20,000 nucleotides of DNA from Symbiodinium natans (GCA_905221605.1 CAJNDS010001435.1:155001-175000); one strand, 5' to 3'; counted from the first letter of the stretch, positions 8,046 to 17,345 are shown. A program made the numbers and translations. Notes: generated by a model not told the origin, from the letters alone.

Positions 8046-8157
8046 CCCCAGATCTTCCAAAACCCCTTAGTTAAGGAATATACCCTAATTTATAATAAGG
8101 ATCCTTATTATGAATTAGGGTATATTCCTTAATTGAGGGGTTTTGGAAGATCTGGGG
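8046..8157. repeat. 112-bp near-perfect palindrome centred on GGATCC
   Basis: Each 56-bp arm mirrors the other with only three mismatches, and all three pair as G-T or T-G. There is no loop: the centre lies between 8101 and 8102. Ends are CCCCAGATCT and AGATCTGGGG, and the core is AT-rich. It is most likely a foldback/MITE-type element. As RNA it would form one long hairpin. Confidence 0.95.
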
Positions 8158-8681
8158 TCTTCTGACAAAGCCAATTCGGTCTCAATGATTAGGCTGCGCA
8201 GGGAGCCGCAGGGGAAGGGGGGGGAGGGTAGGGTTCGAAATTCATTTCCCAGTTGTGCAGTAACCTGGGGTGCAGCAACCTGGGGGAATTCAAGGTTCAC
8301 CTGTGGGATGATAAGGGGATTGTACTAACCCAAAAGGTTAAAAGTTACCTACTCTACTACTAGGCCCTCCCCCATGAAAGATGAGGATCACTCCATATTC
8401 CGGACGCGCGCCTCCAACCCTTTTGCCGACATTTGGAGGTTGTACTCCTTCTCCTCACGTCCGACACACTTTGGGTGGCAACGTGTCTCGTTTTTACTGA
8501 CGATCCAAAGACGTTATCCTCCGCCCCGGCTTATACCGTTTCAGCCTGTCTGCCGAGCTCTTTGAGGTCATTTAGACATACAGGGGTTTGTGCTTGTCGC
8601 AATCCAGCTCCATCCATCTTTGGGCTTTGACCAGTACACGTCCCTGGCCCCTAATTAGTAAGGAAGAATATTTGTATTTTG
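8158..8681. other. No gene recognised
   Basis: Several overlapping 60-codon frames on both strands, none preferred. No repeats noted beyond weak TAGTAA/TTACTA palindromes. Confidence 0.4.
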
Positions 8682-8705
8682 GGGTGGTTCTTCAGCAAAT
8701 AGTAG
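8682..8705. repeat. Dispersed 24-bp repeat, copy 2
   Basis: Second copy of the element at 4828-4851. A TTCTTCAG acceptor-like end is kept. Weaker similarity extends to a shared CCTTGA about 20 bases downstream. Confidence 0.7.
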
Positions 8706-8841
8706 AAACCTGAGGAAGCAACCTTGACCGTGCAATCGTGCAGGATGTAGCTACCTTGGTGTCAGAGCACATGCGAAGTGCCCCACCAGGAGCATTAAAG
8801 GACACAGCTCAACCAAGTCCACGTAGCCGCATACAAAATTT

Positions 8842-8920
8842 TTGTGTATGCATATGTGTATTTATATATATATATATATATACACATACGCATGTGTGCA
8901 TGTGCACACACACACACAAA
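8842..8920. repeat. TA and CA microsatellites
   Basis: A TA-dinucleotide run (about 8863-8882) is flanked by GT-rich sequence on the left and CA repeats on the right, forming an imperfect palindrome. Confidence 0.95.
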
Positions 8921-9035
8921 TACTTACCTTCTTATCCTTGTTTCAGACATGCGCGCAGATATGCATACGTGCCCATGCCAATCTCGCTCTCACTCTGGCT
9001 CTCTCACGCACTGTCTCACTCTTTCGCCCTTCCAG

Positions 9036-9134
9036 GTCCCCTGTGATGCGTGCGCCCCCTGTCCATGGCAAACAGAAGTCTTAGAAGGCTCAGTCCCATC
9101 GTGTTCCACACAGTCCGCATGCTGCCTCCGCGCG
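9036..9134 (+). CDS. Possible cysteine-rich exon
   Basis: 99 nt (33 codons, phase 0 at both ends) between a strong pyrimidine-rich acceptor (TTTCGCCCTTCCAG) and a donor GTAATT. It encodes about seven Cys, starting VPCDACAPCPWQTEV. Another strong acceptor (CTTGTTTCAG) ends at 8946. No family recognised. The minus strand is also open here over 145 codons (8990-9427), so strand is not secure. From 9135 to 9722 I see only a TC-rich stretch (9199-9240) and small palindromes such as the 16-bp one at 9375-9390. Confidence 0.25.
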
Positions 9135-9722
9135 GTAATTTTAATCTGCACTGCGGGACCAAAACGTGCACGGGTGTCTGATCGGCAGGGATATCGATTC
9201 TCTCTCTGTCTCCCTCCCTGTCTGTCTATCCCTCTGTCGAGCTGTGCGAGGTTTGCTTCTAGCACCAACTCCTGCTTCTGAGGGCGGCACGAAAAGAACC
9301 GAAGAAACCTACGTACCACACCGCTAAGTACAACAACTTCTGGCATGTCTAGGTTGCCCAGTATCCTAGGAATAAAAAGGGCGCCCTTTTGTCTAAAGGG
9401 GTTGATAAGGGAACCTAAAGCCCCCAAAAAGGGAATAAGGGCACTACTGGACAGCCTGGTCTGACTGAGCAGCTGAGAGTGCTGAGACTCCAGGCAAAGC
9501 TCAGTTTTGGCGAGCCGATCTTTTTCATCTGGCGCGGGTTCTCAGGCGGCCAGAAAAATTTGGGTCTTCATATCCCTTCCTAGGGATTATAAATAGGGGT
9601 TTTAATTCAAGGGGTATAGCCTGACATGGGATTGCACATAACAGTTTGGCCAAGCCGGCCGCAACAACAAACGAAGCCGTTGGACGACACTTGGGCTCGT
9701 GAGGTGAGGCTGCTCGTAGACA

Positions 9723-9817
9723 ACCCTAAACCCTAAACCCTAAACCCTAAACCCTAAACCCTAAACCCTAAACCCTAAACCCTAAACCCTAAACCCTAAA
9801 CCCTAAACCCTAAACCC
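9723..9817 (-). repeat. Near-perfect CCCTAAA tract
   Basis: Thirteen to fourteen units, the longest uninterrupted tract in the window. Confidence 0.98.
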
Positions 9818-9912
9818 TTTTTTTGCATCCGGACTCCCGTGGGGAAACCCTAAAGCCTAAACCCTAAACCCTGGACCCTGAACCCTGAACCCTAAACTCT
9901 AAATCCTAAACT
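9818..9912 (-). repeat. Shared GCATCCGGACTCCC insert plus degenerate CCCTAAA units
   Basis: 9818-9838 repeats the unique insert found at 1793-1811 (only the T-run length differs). Diverged units (CCCTGAA, CTCTAAA, TCCTAAA) follow. Confidence 0.9.
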
Positions 9913-10022
9913 CATATATTCGTTTTTTCATTTATGATTTATGGACACATGGGTCGTGACGTCAATGGACCAGCTCAACCAAGAAGCCTATAGTTTCACA
10001 GAGAAGGCCTCCGGTGAATGTC

Positions 10023-10431
10023 ATGGAGCGGGTGTGTGACACTGCCTGCGCGAGCGCTCCAATCACGAAGCCTCTCAGTCCTACTTCTCAGCGGCATTCA
10101 GTGGAACATGGGTTTAGGGTTCGGGTTTATATAGGGTTATAGGGTTTAGGGTTTCGGGATGCCTCAACCACTGCAAGCGCCGAATCCTCGCAACAGCCTC
10201 ACAGCAAGCCCCAGGACTGCGACTTCGCGCTCCAGCCTGTGTGTAAGCTTTGTTGGTGCCTCAGTTCGAGTCAAACCCTTGACCTATATTGCTGTATGCC
10301 TTAAGGCCGAAATCCCGTTTGGGCACCTCACCAACCACTCTGAGGGCAGGACTCACGAGGCCTTCTGTGACCACGAAAAGCTGTCGGACGAAATCTTCGG
10401 TGTCGAAGATCCCTTGGCAAGTCCGACATGA
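10023..10431 (+). CDS. Hypothetical 2-exon gene model, 107 codons
   Basis: Product unknown. Exon 10023-10111 starts at ATG and ends at GG then GTTTAGGG. Exon 10197-10431 follows CGCAACAG and ends TAG-free until the TGA at 10429-10431. The joined frame is 324 nt and open. The open frame also extends upstream to 9960, and an acceptor-like GACCAG precedes 9974, so the true start may be earlier. The second exon alone forms a 90-codon frame if translation starts at the ATG at 10159, inside the proposed intron. The protein is Ser/Thr-rich at the start and mixed acidic/basic at the end (HEKLSDEIFGVEDPLASPT). No domain recognised. Confidence 0.33.
10112..10157 (+). repeat. Degenerate TTTAGGG tract
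   Basis: Four to five diverged units (TTCGGG, TATAGGG) at the 5' end of proposed intron 10112-10196. Confidence 0.8.
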
Positions 10432-11830
10432 AAGGGGCGTTTCGCAACTCAAGCCGCGCGACGAATGTTGCGAATCCAAACCAGTTACCTTCCAGTGCAT
10501 TCGAAACCTCAGCCTTGGGAGCTATATCCCAATTCCTTACGTGTGCAGCTGACCCTTGTGGCCTGCAGCTGACTGAAGCGACTTGTCGTGATCCTTGGTG
10601 CGGGTTTGCAATGGTAGTGCCGTAAATATGACAAAGTTTGCAGTGGTTTGCAACAACTTCGGCGGCATCACGAACACTGCACCTGGGCAACCCACTTTCC
10701 TGTGCTTGCCTGCATTGTGGTCAAGTTGCCAAAACATTTCAAGACTCACTGCAGGATCGTCATGCAAACCAACAAAGGCGGAATGTGGACCACAACTGCC
10801 CGCCTAAACAGATTCCCATGGCCCGAGTTGCTCGGCGCAACTTCGCGTGAATAACGTGAACTATCTTGAGTGCATGTGCTTGTTGTTTGCGGTTCTCCGT
10901 GCACGGGACTACTTAGAATTCTGTCAGCAACCCTTCGCCTTATGGGTACAACGTATTGCAAACCTGCTTAACTGCTTAACTGAAAAACATTGCTGTCGCT
11001 CGGTGGTGCTGATGTTACAAACAACCATGCGGGACCACATGGTGGACTCTTTTGCGAGCCAACGTGCTGACACAGCCACATCAAATTGCAGCAGCAGTAG
11101 TGACAACATACGGAAATTTCCCCTGTATGATTGTGCTAAACGTGCAAATGCTGACTTCACGGTGAAAGCAGCGAAGCACTCCAAACTGCTATCGCTACTT
11201 CCGGCTATTCAATCATCCCCCCCCCCCCCCAAGCAACCTCTAACAAGGGGTTTTGGCATTCCACCACTGATTCGTATCTTGCCGTAAATGTGAAGCTTCG
11301 CTTTGCTTTTGCCATGCAGCTGCACAACAAATCCAAATTCGGGTGAACACGTGAGAATGGACAGCGGCAACGGTTAAAGTGCATGACTGCCCGTACCTGG
11401 AACAGAAAGTGACAAGCAATTTGTGCCACGGTCCTTCCTGGATCCCTCTATTGGCAGTACCATTCGTGGACCTTGCCGGTTTTTGTTTGGCAGGAACAAA
11501 TGAAACTTCCACATATCAAATGTGTCGCACATGTTGGGATGGACGGATGTCAAGGGCCCACGTCTAGGATAATTCCGCAATTCATCACCGCAAGACAACA
11601 CGCTGCCGACATATTTTGTGATGGCAATGTCATGAGGAATGTGAGATTACAACAGCCGCGAAGGGGAAAAAACACAAAATTCACAATGAGTGTGCAAAGG
11701 AGACGCGGGGATGAAATGTAAAGCAAAGGCATTGACTACCTAAAGACGCGCGACGACCACACGGGTCCCGCAGATCAGAAAGGGAGGCCGGCCACAGCCT
11801 CCGCCCATGGCGATTCACGTCCTTGGACTA
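10432..11830. other. Unique DNA, no gene recognised
   Basis: Telomeric tracts are absent. Many overlapping frames of 60-146 codons exist on both strands; the longest (10847-11287, +) ends after a C14 run at 11217-11230 and resembles nothing I know. A short direct repeat, GCCGTAAATRTGA, occurs at 10619 and 11281. Genes with introns could be present but I cannot support any boundary. Confidence 0.5.
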
Positions 11831-11915
11831 CAGGGTTTGGGGCTTTCAGGGGTTTAGAGTTTAGGGTTAGGGTTTAGGGTTTAGGGTTTAGGGTTCAGGG
11901 TTCAGGGTTCAGGGT

Positions 11916-11947
<32 letters not shown>

Positions 11948-12036
11948 GGTTTAGGAGGGTTTAGGGCCGTTTAGGGTTTAGGGGTTTTCAGGGTTTAGGG
12001 TTTGCAGGGTTCAGGGAATTCAGGGTTCAGGGATTG
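11831..12036 (+). repeat. TTTAGGG array with blocks of TTCAGGG and TTGAGGG
   Basis: Canonical units are followed by three consecutive TTCAGGG and then five consecutive TTGAGGG, then canonical and degenerate units. Ordered variant blocks point to local unit-by-unit amplification. Confidence 0.95.
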
Positions 12037-12054
12037 GGTGTGCCCCGTTAGACC

Positions 12055-12111
12055 AACAGTCCTCAGTAGGGATGATGGTACCCCCTATCCTCATGCCTGT
12101 TGCGGACTGTT
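12055..12111. repeat. Imperfect foldback element with GGTACC centre
   Basis: AACAGTCC (12055-12062) faces GGACTGTT (12104-12111), and the arms continue with imperfect pairing to a central GGTACC. The right end, GGACTGTTCCTAGAAGGG, recurs near 5025 with one change, so a family is present. Confidence 0.5.
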
Positions 12112-12154
12112 CCTAGAAGGGGGAACATCCCAAGTTCAGGGATTTTTAGTAACA

Positions 12155-12170
12155 ACCCTAAACCCTAAAC
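12155..12170 (-). repeat. Two CCCTAAA units
   Basis: Short tract. The next tract lies more than 7 kb away apart from one isolated unit near 18360. Confidence 0.7.
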
Positions 12171-12295
12171 ACTGGATCTTCCCCTTCATGCTTCTGGGAC
12201 GCTGGCACGAGCTGGAAACAGGAAGCTTGTCCACAGCCTCACCGTTGTCCTCACGCGCTTCCATGCGTACAATGCGAGAACGAAACAACCGGACA

Positions 12296-12580
12296 TAACA
12301 ACGTCGCATGCAATAGCATGTCTAATATGCAATACATCATGAACACTGACAGGTATATGTGGTACTACGGAATGTCATCGCGAAACATAGCATACCAAGA
12401 CGATACAATGACATAACATGAAATGAAACAATACGAAACGATATGGGATGAGATGAAACATAATGAACACTAAAAAAGAATACGAACTATTGTGAACGAA
12501 TAATACATTACGTGGATTTTGATATTAAACAATGTGAAACAAAAATGAGCTACGAAACGTGGAATAGTCGGCAAAATGAA
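12296..12580. repeat. A-rich degenerate short-period repeat
   Basis: Loose repetition of ATGAAAC/ATACGAAAC-like words with strong A bias on the + strand. No open frame of note. Probably an old, decayed simple repeat. Confidence 0.5.
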
Positions 12581-12684
12581 ACGGATGTTTTCGAACCAAT
12601 TGTCGGCGAAATTCTTTGTGAGTAAGGGCTCCAGCCAAACCCCAGGCTACAAAAAAACAGGTCGCTGCCAAGAGGCGTCAAATC

Positions 12685-12712
12685 TTTTTTTTTTTTTTTT
12701 TTTTTTTTTTTT
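12685..12712. repeat. T28 homopolymer
   Basis: Twenty-eight T in a row. It could be the reverse complement of a poly-A tail from a retrocopy on the minus strand, but I see no adjacent coding remnant. From 12713 to 13640 nothing else is recognisable. Confidence 0.95.
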
Positions 12713-13639
12713 CCCACGCCTTTTTACGAACGGTCGCCGCGGTCCCTGTGCACGTCAAATCAAATTCATGAATAGGGTTGCGAGCACTTGGAGGAAGATA
12801 TCTTCATCAAGAAAGCGCGTTCGTGTATGAAAACATTGCCTTCTCAGGTCAAGGGGTCAAAATCCCTCTTGCGTCTTGACAGCGAGGATCAAATTCCCTA
12901 AATGATTACACGATTGCACCTATATCCGGGCGAACACCACAAAAACAACCACGCTTGAAGTTTTGCTCGACGCAAAACCCTACCTGTATTTTTACCTCCA
13001 AGCGCGGCTTGAAAGCACATTGCTGCCCAGGTCTCGGTTTTTCCGATGGGTTCTGTGCTGCGAAACGATGAAGGTTGCACTTGAATCAAAGACCAAATTC
13101 GCGTAACTACATTTTCATTGTTTGATGGCTTCCTTTTTGCGTTTCCACATGAAGTGTTAACCCTGTATTGCCCTCAGTGCATGAAGTGTGAAATGTTGCC
13201 TTTTGCAAAATCAGTAGTGGCAACGATAACCGACGATAACCGTAACCGTACGACCCCACTGATCCTTGTCCAGCTGAAAATACTCGACTTGCAGTGGGGG
13301 CCTTAGTGGCACGGATGATTGCACAAGTGTCAACCGACGAACGCACCCATCCTCAGGCCAGGGCCGTGGGACATGATGGAACCGCACCTGCTATAACTAG
13401 TGCATGGTTGGGAGAATATTGAAAATCTAAATTTATCTTCCTTATTGGGTGCAAGTACCCTTTAAAAAAGTAAAATGGTATCCAACTATGACAAGAATAA
13501 CATCATTGGTATCGACGGCCTTTGAAGCCGCAAAGTGGTTGCTCTTCGCTTTTCTGGGCCCGCGCAGTGCTTGCGGGGGTGTGAAACATCCATCGTTGCA
13601 GGAATGTCTTACACTGTTTGGGGCCTACCGAGGCATAGT

Positions 13640-14540
13640 CAAAAGAGCACCCCGTCCTCAGTCCTTGATGCAGTTGCCTGAAAGGCGGCTTGGCCCTTCC
13701 GCGAGGTCCATGACCTCATCCAAGGCCGGTGCATCAGCATGTGCCAGTCCCGGCATGGCCCGGGCGCGCCTAGCGCCGTATAACCGACGGCTTGCTGCAC
13801 GGCCACAAAAAGCTCGCTCCAGTGGCGGTCCCGCTCGCAGTGCTGGCGGAAGGCGACAAGCCGCATTTCGGCTGCGTTCCACCGCCTGCCCACTTCGCTG
13901 CCGAGCACGCAGAGGGTTTGCGCGCCACCTGCATCGAGTTCAAGGTAGGTGGTCTGCTTGCGCCGGAGGGCGGTGCGCAGCACGGCTGCATCCTGCACGG
14001 CCGCGTCAGGGTTAAAATCTTCAGCTCTTCGCGTGCGTGGGCAGGTGCCGTGTTGCAAACTAACCATGCAGGCACGCTTATTGGAATCTCGTGGCGCATG
14101 GAACGTGCGCTTGTGCCCCTTGCGAAACGCAGCGAGGCAAGATCAACATCTTCCCGATTTCTGAAGCCAAGCATGAATGAAATATTGAATGATGCACAAA
14201 CAGCAACAGCATGCCGTGGTGTGAGGGCACTTGCCGCCGCCCGTCAGTCAACATTTCGTGGAGGTTTGGCCCTTCTCCATCAATGCAGGACTCGGCAGCT
14301 CAAGGAGGGAGCTGGCCTGTGCATGCATATGCATGCATGTGCGATCATGTGCGTGCTATGCGCCGCCATGCGCCGCCACTGCCAGCAAACCGGCCCAACA
14401 TTGGTGCCGAGCCCGTGCATCAGCGACGGGCACGTCGCTAAGCGGCAACGCGCCGGAGGTGGCGCACTGCGACCCATGTCGGCCAAGAGGCCGTTGCAGC
14501 TGCAATTGTGCTGCACCAACGTCACAGCAAAACCATGGCT
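13640..14540 (-). pseudogene. Decayed non-LTR retrotransposon, C-terminal part (fragment A)
   Basis: This is the C-terminal region of a LINE-like polyprotein, identified from remembered family motifs and not a search. Reading leftward: a C-x-C...H...C knuckle split between two frames (NCSCNGLLAD, then LGRHGSQCATSGAL, about 14440-14530); a QGAQAHV remnant (14102-14122); RRKQTTYLEL (about 13936-13965) followed by LCVLGSEVGRRWN (to 13876); LFVAVQQAVGYTALG (13768-13812); and a frame-shifted tail (ALDEVMDLAEGPSRL). The longest intact frame is 13639-14067 (142 codons). The stretch between RRWN and LFVAV seems shortened. At least three frame changes are needed, so the copy is dead. The RT core is absent from this fragment. 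Confidence 0.65.
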
Positions 14541-14572
14541 GGGTGCAGGGGGTAGCACACAGCGGCATTCGC

Positions 14573-14607
14573 ACAACAACAAGAACAACAACAAGAACAA
14601 CAACAAG

Positions 14608-14669
<62 letters not shown>

Positions 14670-14670
14670 C
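14573..14670. repeat. AAC trinucleotide microsatellite
   Basis: About 30 AAC units, with AAG interruptions in the first third. On the minus strand it is GTT repeat lying just beyond the 3' end of retrotransposon fragment B, so it may derive from that element's tail. That is inference. Confidence 0.97.
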
Positions 14671-14899
14671 GTCGGGGCCAACAACGCGCCGCATGAATTT
14701 TATTCTATTCGATATTTGAAATATTTTTTCGGGATGCGTTTGGCATGGCCTGCGTGGTACAACAACAACTGTAATTAATGGCTGTGTAGATCGTGAATGT
14801 TCTGTTGGAAGCATCTTTTCTCCTCACACATCCTTGTGCATCAGCAGTGAATGGCGGGTCGGACCGCGTGGACCGCTTATTCTGCCCTCAGTCGATCTG

Positions 14900-15933
14900 C
14901 CCTGGCCGCTCGCCGAGCAGATCCCCCACCGGAGGCTCTTGGCTGCACTGGCAGCTAAGGCAACGTTTGCACATGAGCGCGCCAGGCTGCCAGCGACACG
15001 AACTGGGGTTGAAACGCCCTCCGACCAGCATGCCGAACACGACCAACCGATATCGCCTTGGCCGCCCCGCCCGCAGCTCAGGTTACACTCGTGTTTGCGA
15101 CCCTCGGCATGGTGGAGCGCGTGCCCGGGCTCAACATCGGGCCCTAGGGGCGGTCCTCTGCACCGGGCTCTAAAGCGTCGTGTCGACGGCGATCTGAGCG
15201 CCGCGCTACAACGGCAGGGCCGTGAGCTACGACCTCGCGCGCCGCGGCAGATGCGAGCCGCCACCGCCATGGCATCGTTTGGGCGCCCAGGAGAGCGGCA
15301 ATCGCAGCCATCGGAGCAGCATGACGCGGTACTCGGCGTCTGGCACGACAATGTCCGCACTGGTCGGCAGTGCGGTCAGGGCACCGCTGGCACCATCCCA
15401 CCCCCTGCGACAGCAAGATGCAGAACAGCGCAGGAGACGCAGGATCAAGGTCAGTGAAAAGCGTCGGCTACCACAAGCCGGCACTTCCAGGTCAAGCATA
15501 CGCAGATATCCAACAAAGGGCATCGCAGCATCCAGCATGGGGCGCATCAACTCCGCCAGCGTGCCTGGGCGATGCTCCCTCAGCGCCACGGCGGAGGCCG
15601 CATGCTGGCCCAAGGCATATAGGGGCGTGCTCCCGCAATGCATCGTTCATAAACGCCCTGGAGATGTGGTCGTATGCACCTCCGCCATCGAGGGTCCGTT
15701 TCCGTGACTACGCGCAGGGCACGCCCCATGGCCTCAGGCCACGCGCACGCTCAGTGAATACTGGAAGGGAGCACAGGCTTGAACTGCTGCGCCAGGGTGC
15801 GGGCGGCGAGACGCCGGAATTCGTCGCCCATGACTAGCGCGTGCACGCCGCGCGCGGGTTTAGCCAACGCGACGACTCGGCCCCAGCGCAACGCATGGGT
15901 GAGGTCAAGCGCTGGCGCCAGTCCGCGTGGCTC
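14900..15933 (-). pseudogene. Decayed non-LTR retrotransposon with reverse transcriptase remains (fragment B)
   Basis: Reading leftward, three frames together keep the family order. 15754-15933 is an open 60-codon piece with GRVVALAKPARG and VMGDEFRRLAARTLAQQF (RT N-terminal part). APFQYSLSVRV follows at about 15745-15775 in another frame. DGGGAYDHISRAFM (15648-15689) carries the motif A aspartates. YALGQHAAS lies near 15594-15622. A 138-codon frame (15227-15643) ends PDAEYRVMLLRWLRLPL, then APKRCHGGGG. RGAQIAVDTTL (15172-15205) is flanked by in-frame stops. RRYRLVVFGMLVGGRFNP lies at 15004-15060. I find no YxDD-type motif C in any frame between 15340 and 15620. Frameshifts and stops make it non-functional. 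Confidence 0.75.
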
Positions 15934-16080
15934 CTACTCTGCTATGCGCGGCTCCCAGGTGCCATTATCTCCGCACGGCGCCACCGACCGCCACGGACGC
16001 CTTCGCCACAGCACGATGCGGCCGTGTTGCTGCCTCGCAATCCTGCCATCAGGGGGTCACGAACCCGTATACACATCCTT

Positions 16081-16300
16081 GCACTGTCGCAACGGCGAGC
16101 CAACTTAACAGAGATGTTGTATGCATTCATCGACGATGTGTACATCACCTCCCAGCCCGAGAGACCGGTCCACATGCTGCGCATAGCTCAGAACGCACTG
16201 AGCGCGAAGGCTCAGGTCCGACTGCCGGGGGGGCGGCGGAGGCAAAGAGCTCTGTGGAGCGCCGCGATGGCAAACATGCGCGCCTCAACGCGGCGCCTGC
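16081..16300 (+). pseudogene. Retrotransposon fragment with RT motif C (FIDD), inverted (fragment C)
   Basis: The + strand reads EMLYAFIDDVYITSQPERPVHMLRI. FIDD (16126-16137) is a variant of the reverse transcriptase YxDD motif holding two catalytic aspartates. The following PER and AKAQVRL fit the same LINE family as fragments A and B. It lies in a 184-codon frame (15841-16395), but only this part looks family-like. The upstream part of the frame overlaps fragment B on the other strand. Orientation is opposite to A and B. Confidence 0.65.
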
Positions 16301-16485
16301 ATGAGCGAGTCATTGCTGGTTGGGTCTGGGAAGTGCGCAGCGGCGAAACCGGAAAAAACACACGTTTCCAACCCCTGCGGACGAGCACGCGATAGCACAC
16401 GCCACGTGCGACACAGAGAGGATGTTTGATTGAATGACTGTGGAATGACGTAGAACCATCCCCCTTTGCGAGAAGGGCATCCCAA

Positions 16486-16680
16486 GCATCGTGCAGGCAC
16501 GGATGCTTTGGCAGCATGGACATAATCATCGTGCGAGCATGGATCGATGCTTTGGCCGCCAGCACACACGGGTAACACGGACGATCACGGACGTTATCAT
16601 CGTGCCGGCATGGATGCTCTGGCCAATCGCACGCACAGGTAACACGGACGTAATCATCGTTCGGGCATGGATGCGCTGAC
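16486..16680. repeat. Diverged tandem repeat, about 3.5 copies of a 57-71 bp unit
   Basis: Units share TAATCATCGTGCGGGCATGGATGC-like starts (broken here as ATCATCGTGC and GGCATGGATGC) at about 16486, 16523, 16594 and 16651, and GGTAACACGGACG ends at 16571 and 16638. The + strand is low in T between units. Next to it, 16748-16829 holds an inverted repeat (CGAAACACC/GGTGTTTCG) with an inner TTTCCAC/GTGGAAA hairpin. Confidence 0.8.
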
Positions 16681-16895
16681 CGAACAACGAAAAAGAAGCG
16701 AACACGCCGTAACAAAAATAGAAGCTTTGTATACGGACGGACACACACGAAACACCGTCAAAAACGATGTTTTCCACACATGCCGTGGAAATCGCACGTG
16801 CCAAAAACACTGACGGATGTGGTGTTTCGGCATGTCAACCACACGCAACACTGCAAATGCCGATGGAAATGGCAAAACGCGCGTTTACAGCACGT

Positions 16896-17345
16896 CGGGG
16901 CCGCCAACAACAACAGCAGCAACAACAACATCAACAGCAAACAACCAACAACAACAAACGACCACAACGGCGACGAGAACGACGACGAAAACGGCGATGA
17001 CAACGGCGACGACAACGAGGACAACGAGGACGCGGAGGACGAGGAGGAGGAGGACCAGGAGGACGAGGAGGACGAGGACGAGGAGGAGGACGACGAGGAG
17101 AACGAGCGACGACGACAAGAACGACAGGAAACACGACGACAAGAACCACCACCACCACCACCAGCACCAGCACCGGCACCGGCACCGGCACCGGCACCGG
17201 CACCAGCACCGCGACGACGACGACGATGGCAAGAACGACGATGACGACGGCGGCAAGAACGACGACGACGACGCCGGCGGCGGCGACGATGACGACGACG
17301 CCGCCGGCCGCCGCCGGCCGCCGCCGGCCGCCGCCGGCCGCCGCC
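16896..17345. repeat. Compound simple-sequence patch, T-free core
   Basis: Successive blocks of AAC, GAC/ACG, GAG, CCA, the hexamer GCACCG, GAC again, and four perfect copies of a decamer (CCGCCGGCCG, 17301-17340). From 16999 to 17226 the + strand has no T at all, and 16896-17226 has only two. All frames are open through much of it because the repeats are triplets, so the long open frames here are not evidence of genes. Confidence 0.9.

Noticed and set aside
9375-9390. 16-bp palindrome AAAAGGGCGCCCTTTT
   Set aside because: Perfect but isolated. The flanks show only a 6-base inverted match, too little to call an element or terminator.
13792-14778. 328-codon + strand open frame with a poly-Asn run
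   Set aside because: It runs antisense to retrotransposon fragment A and through the AAC microsatellite, where one frame necessarily encodes poly-Asn. The length is a by-product.
14830-16300. Twin-priming 5' inversion of a single LINE insertion
   Set aside because: Twin priming inverts the 5' part of the element, but the inverted piece here holds RT motif C, which belongs in the middle, downstream of motif A present in fragment B.
16486-16680. CRISPR-like array
   Set aside because: Unit length varies, the repeats themselves are diverged and the spacers are not unique in length or content. It is a decayed tandem repeat.
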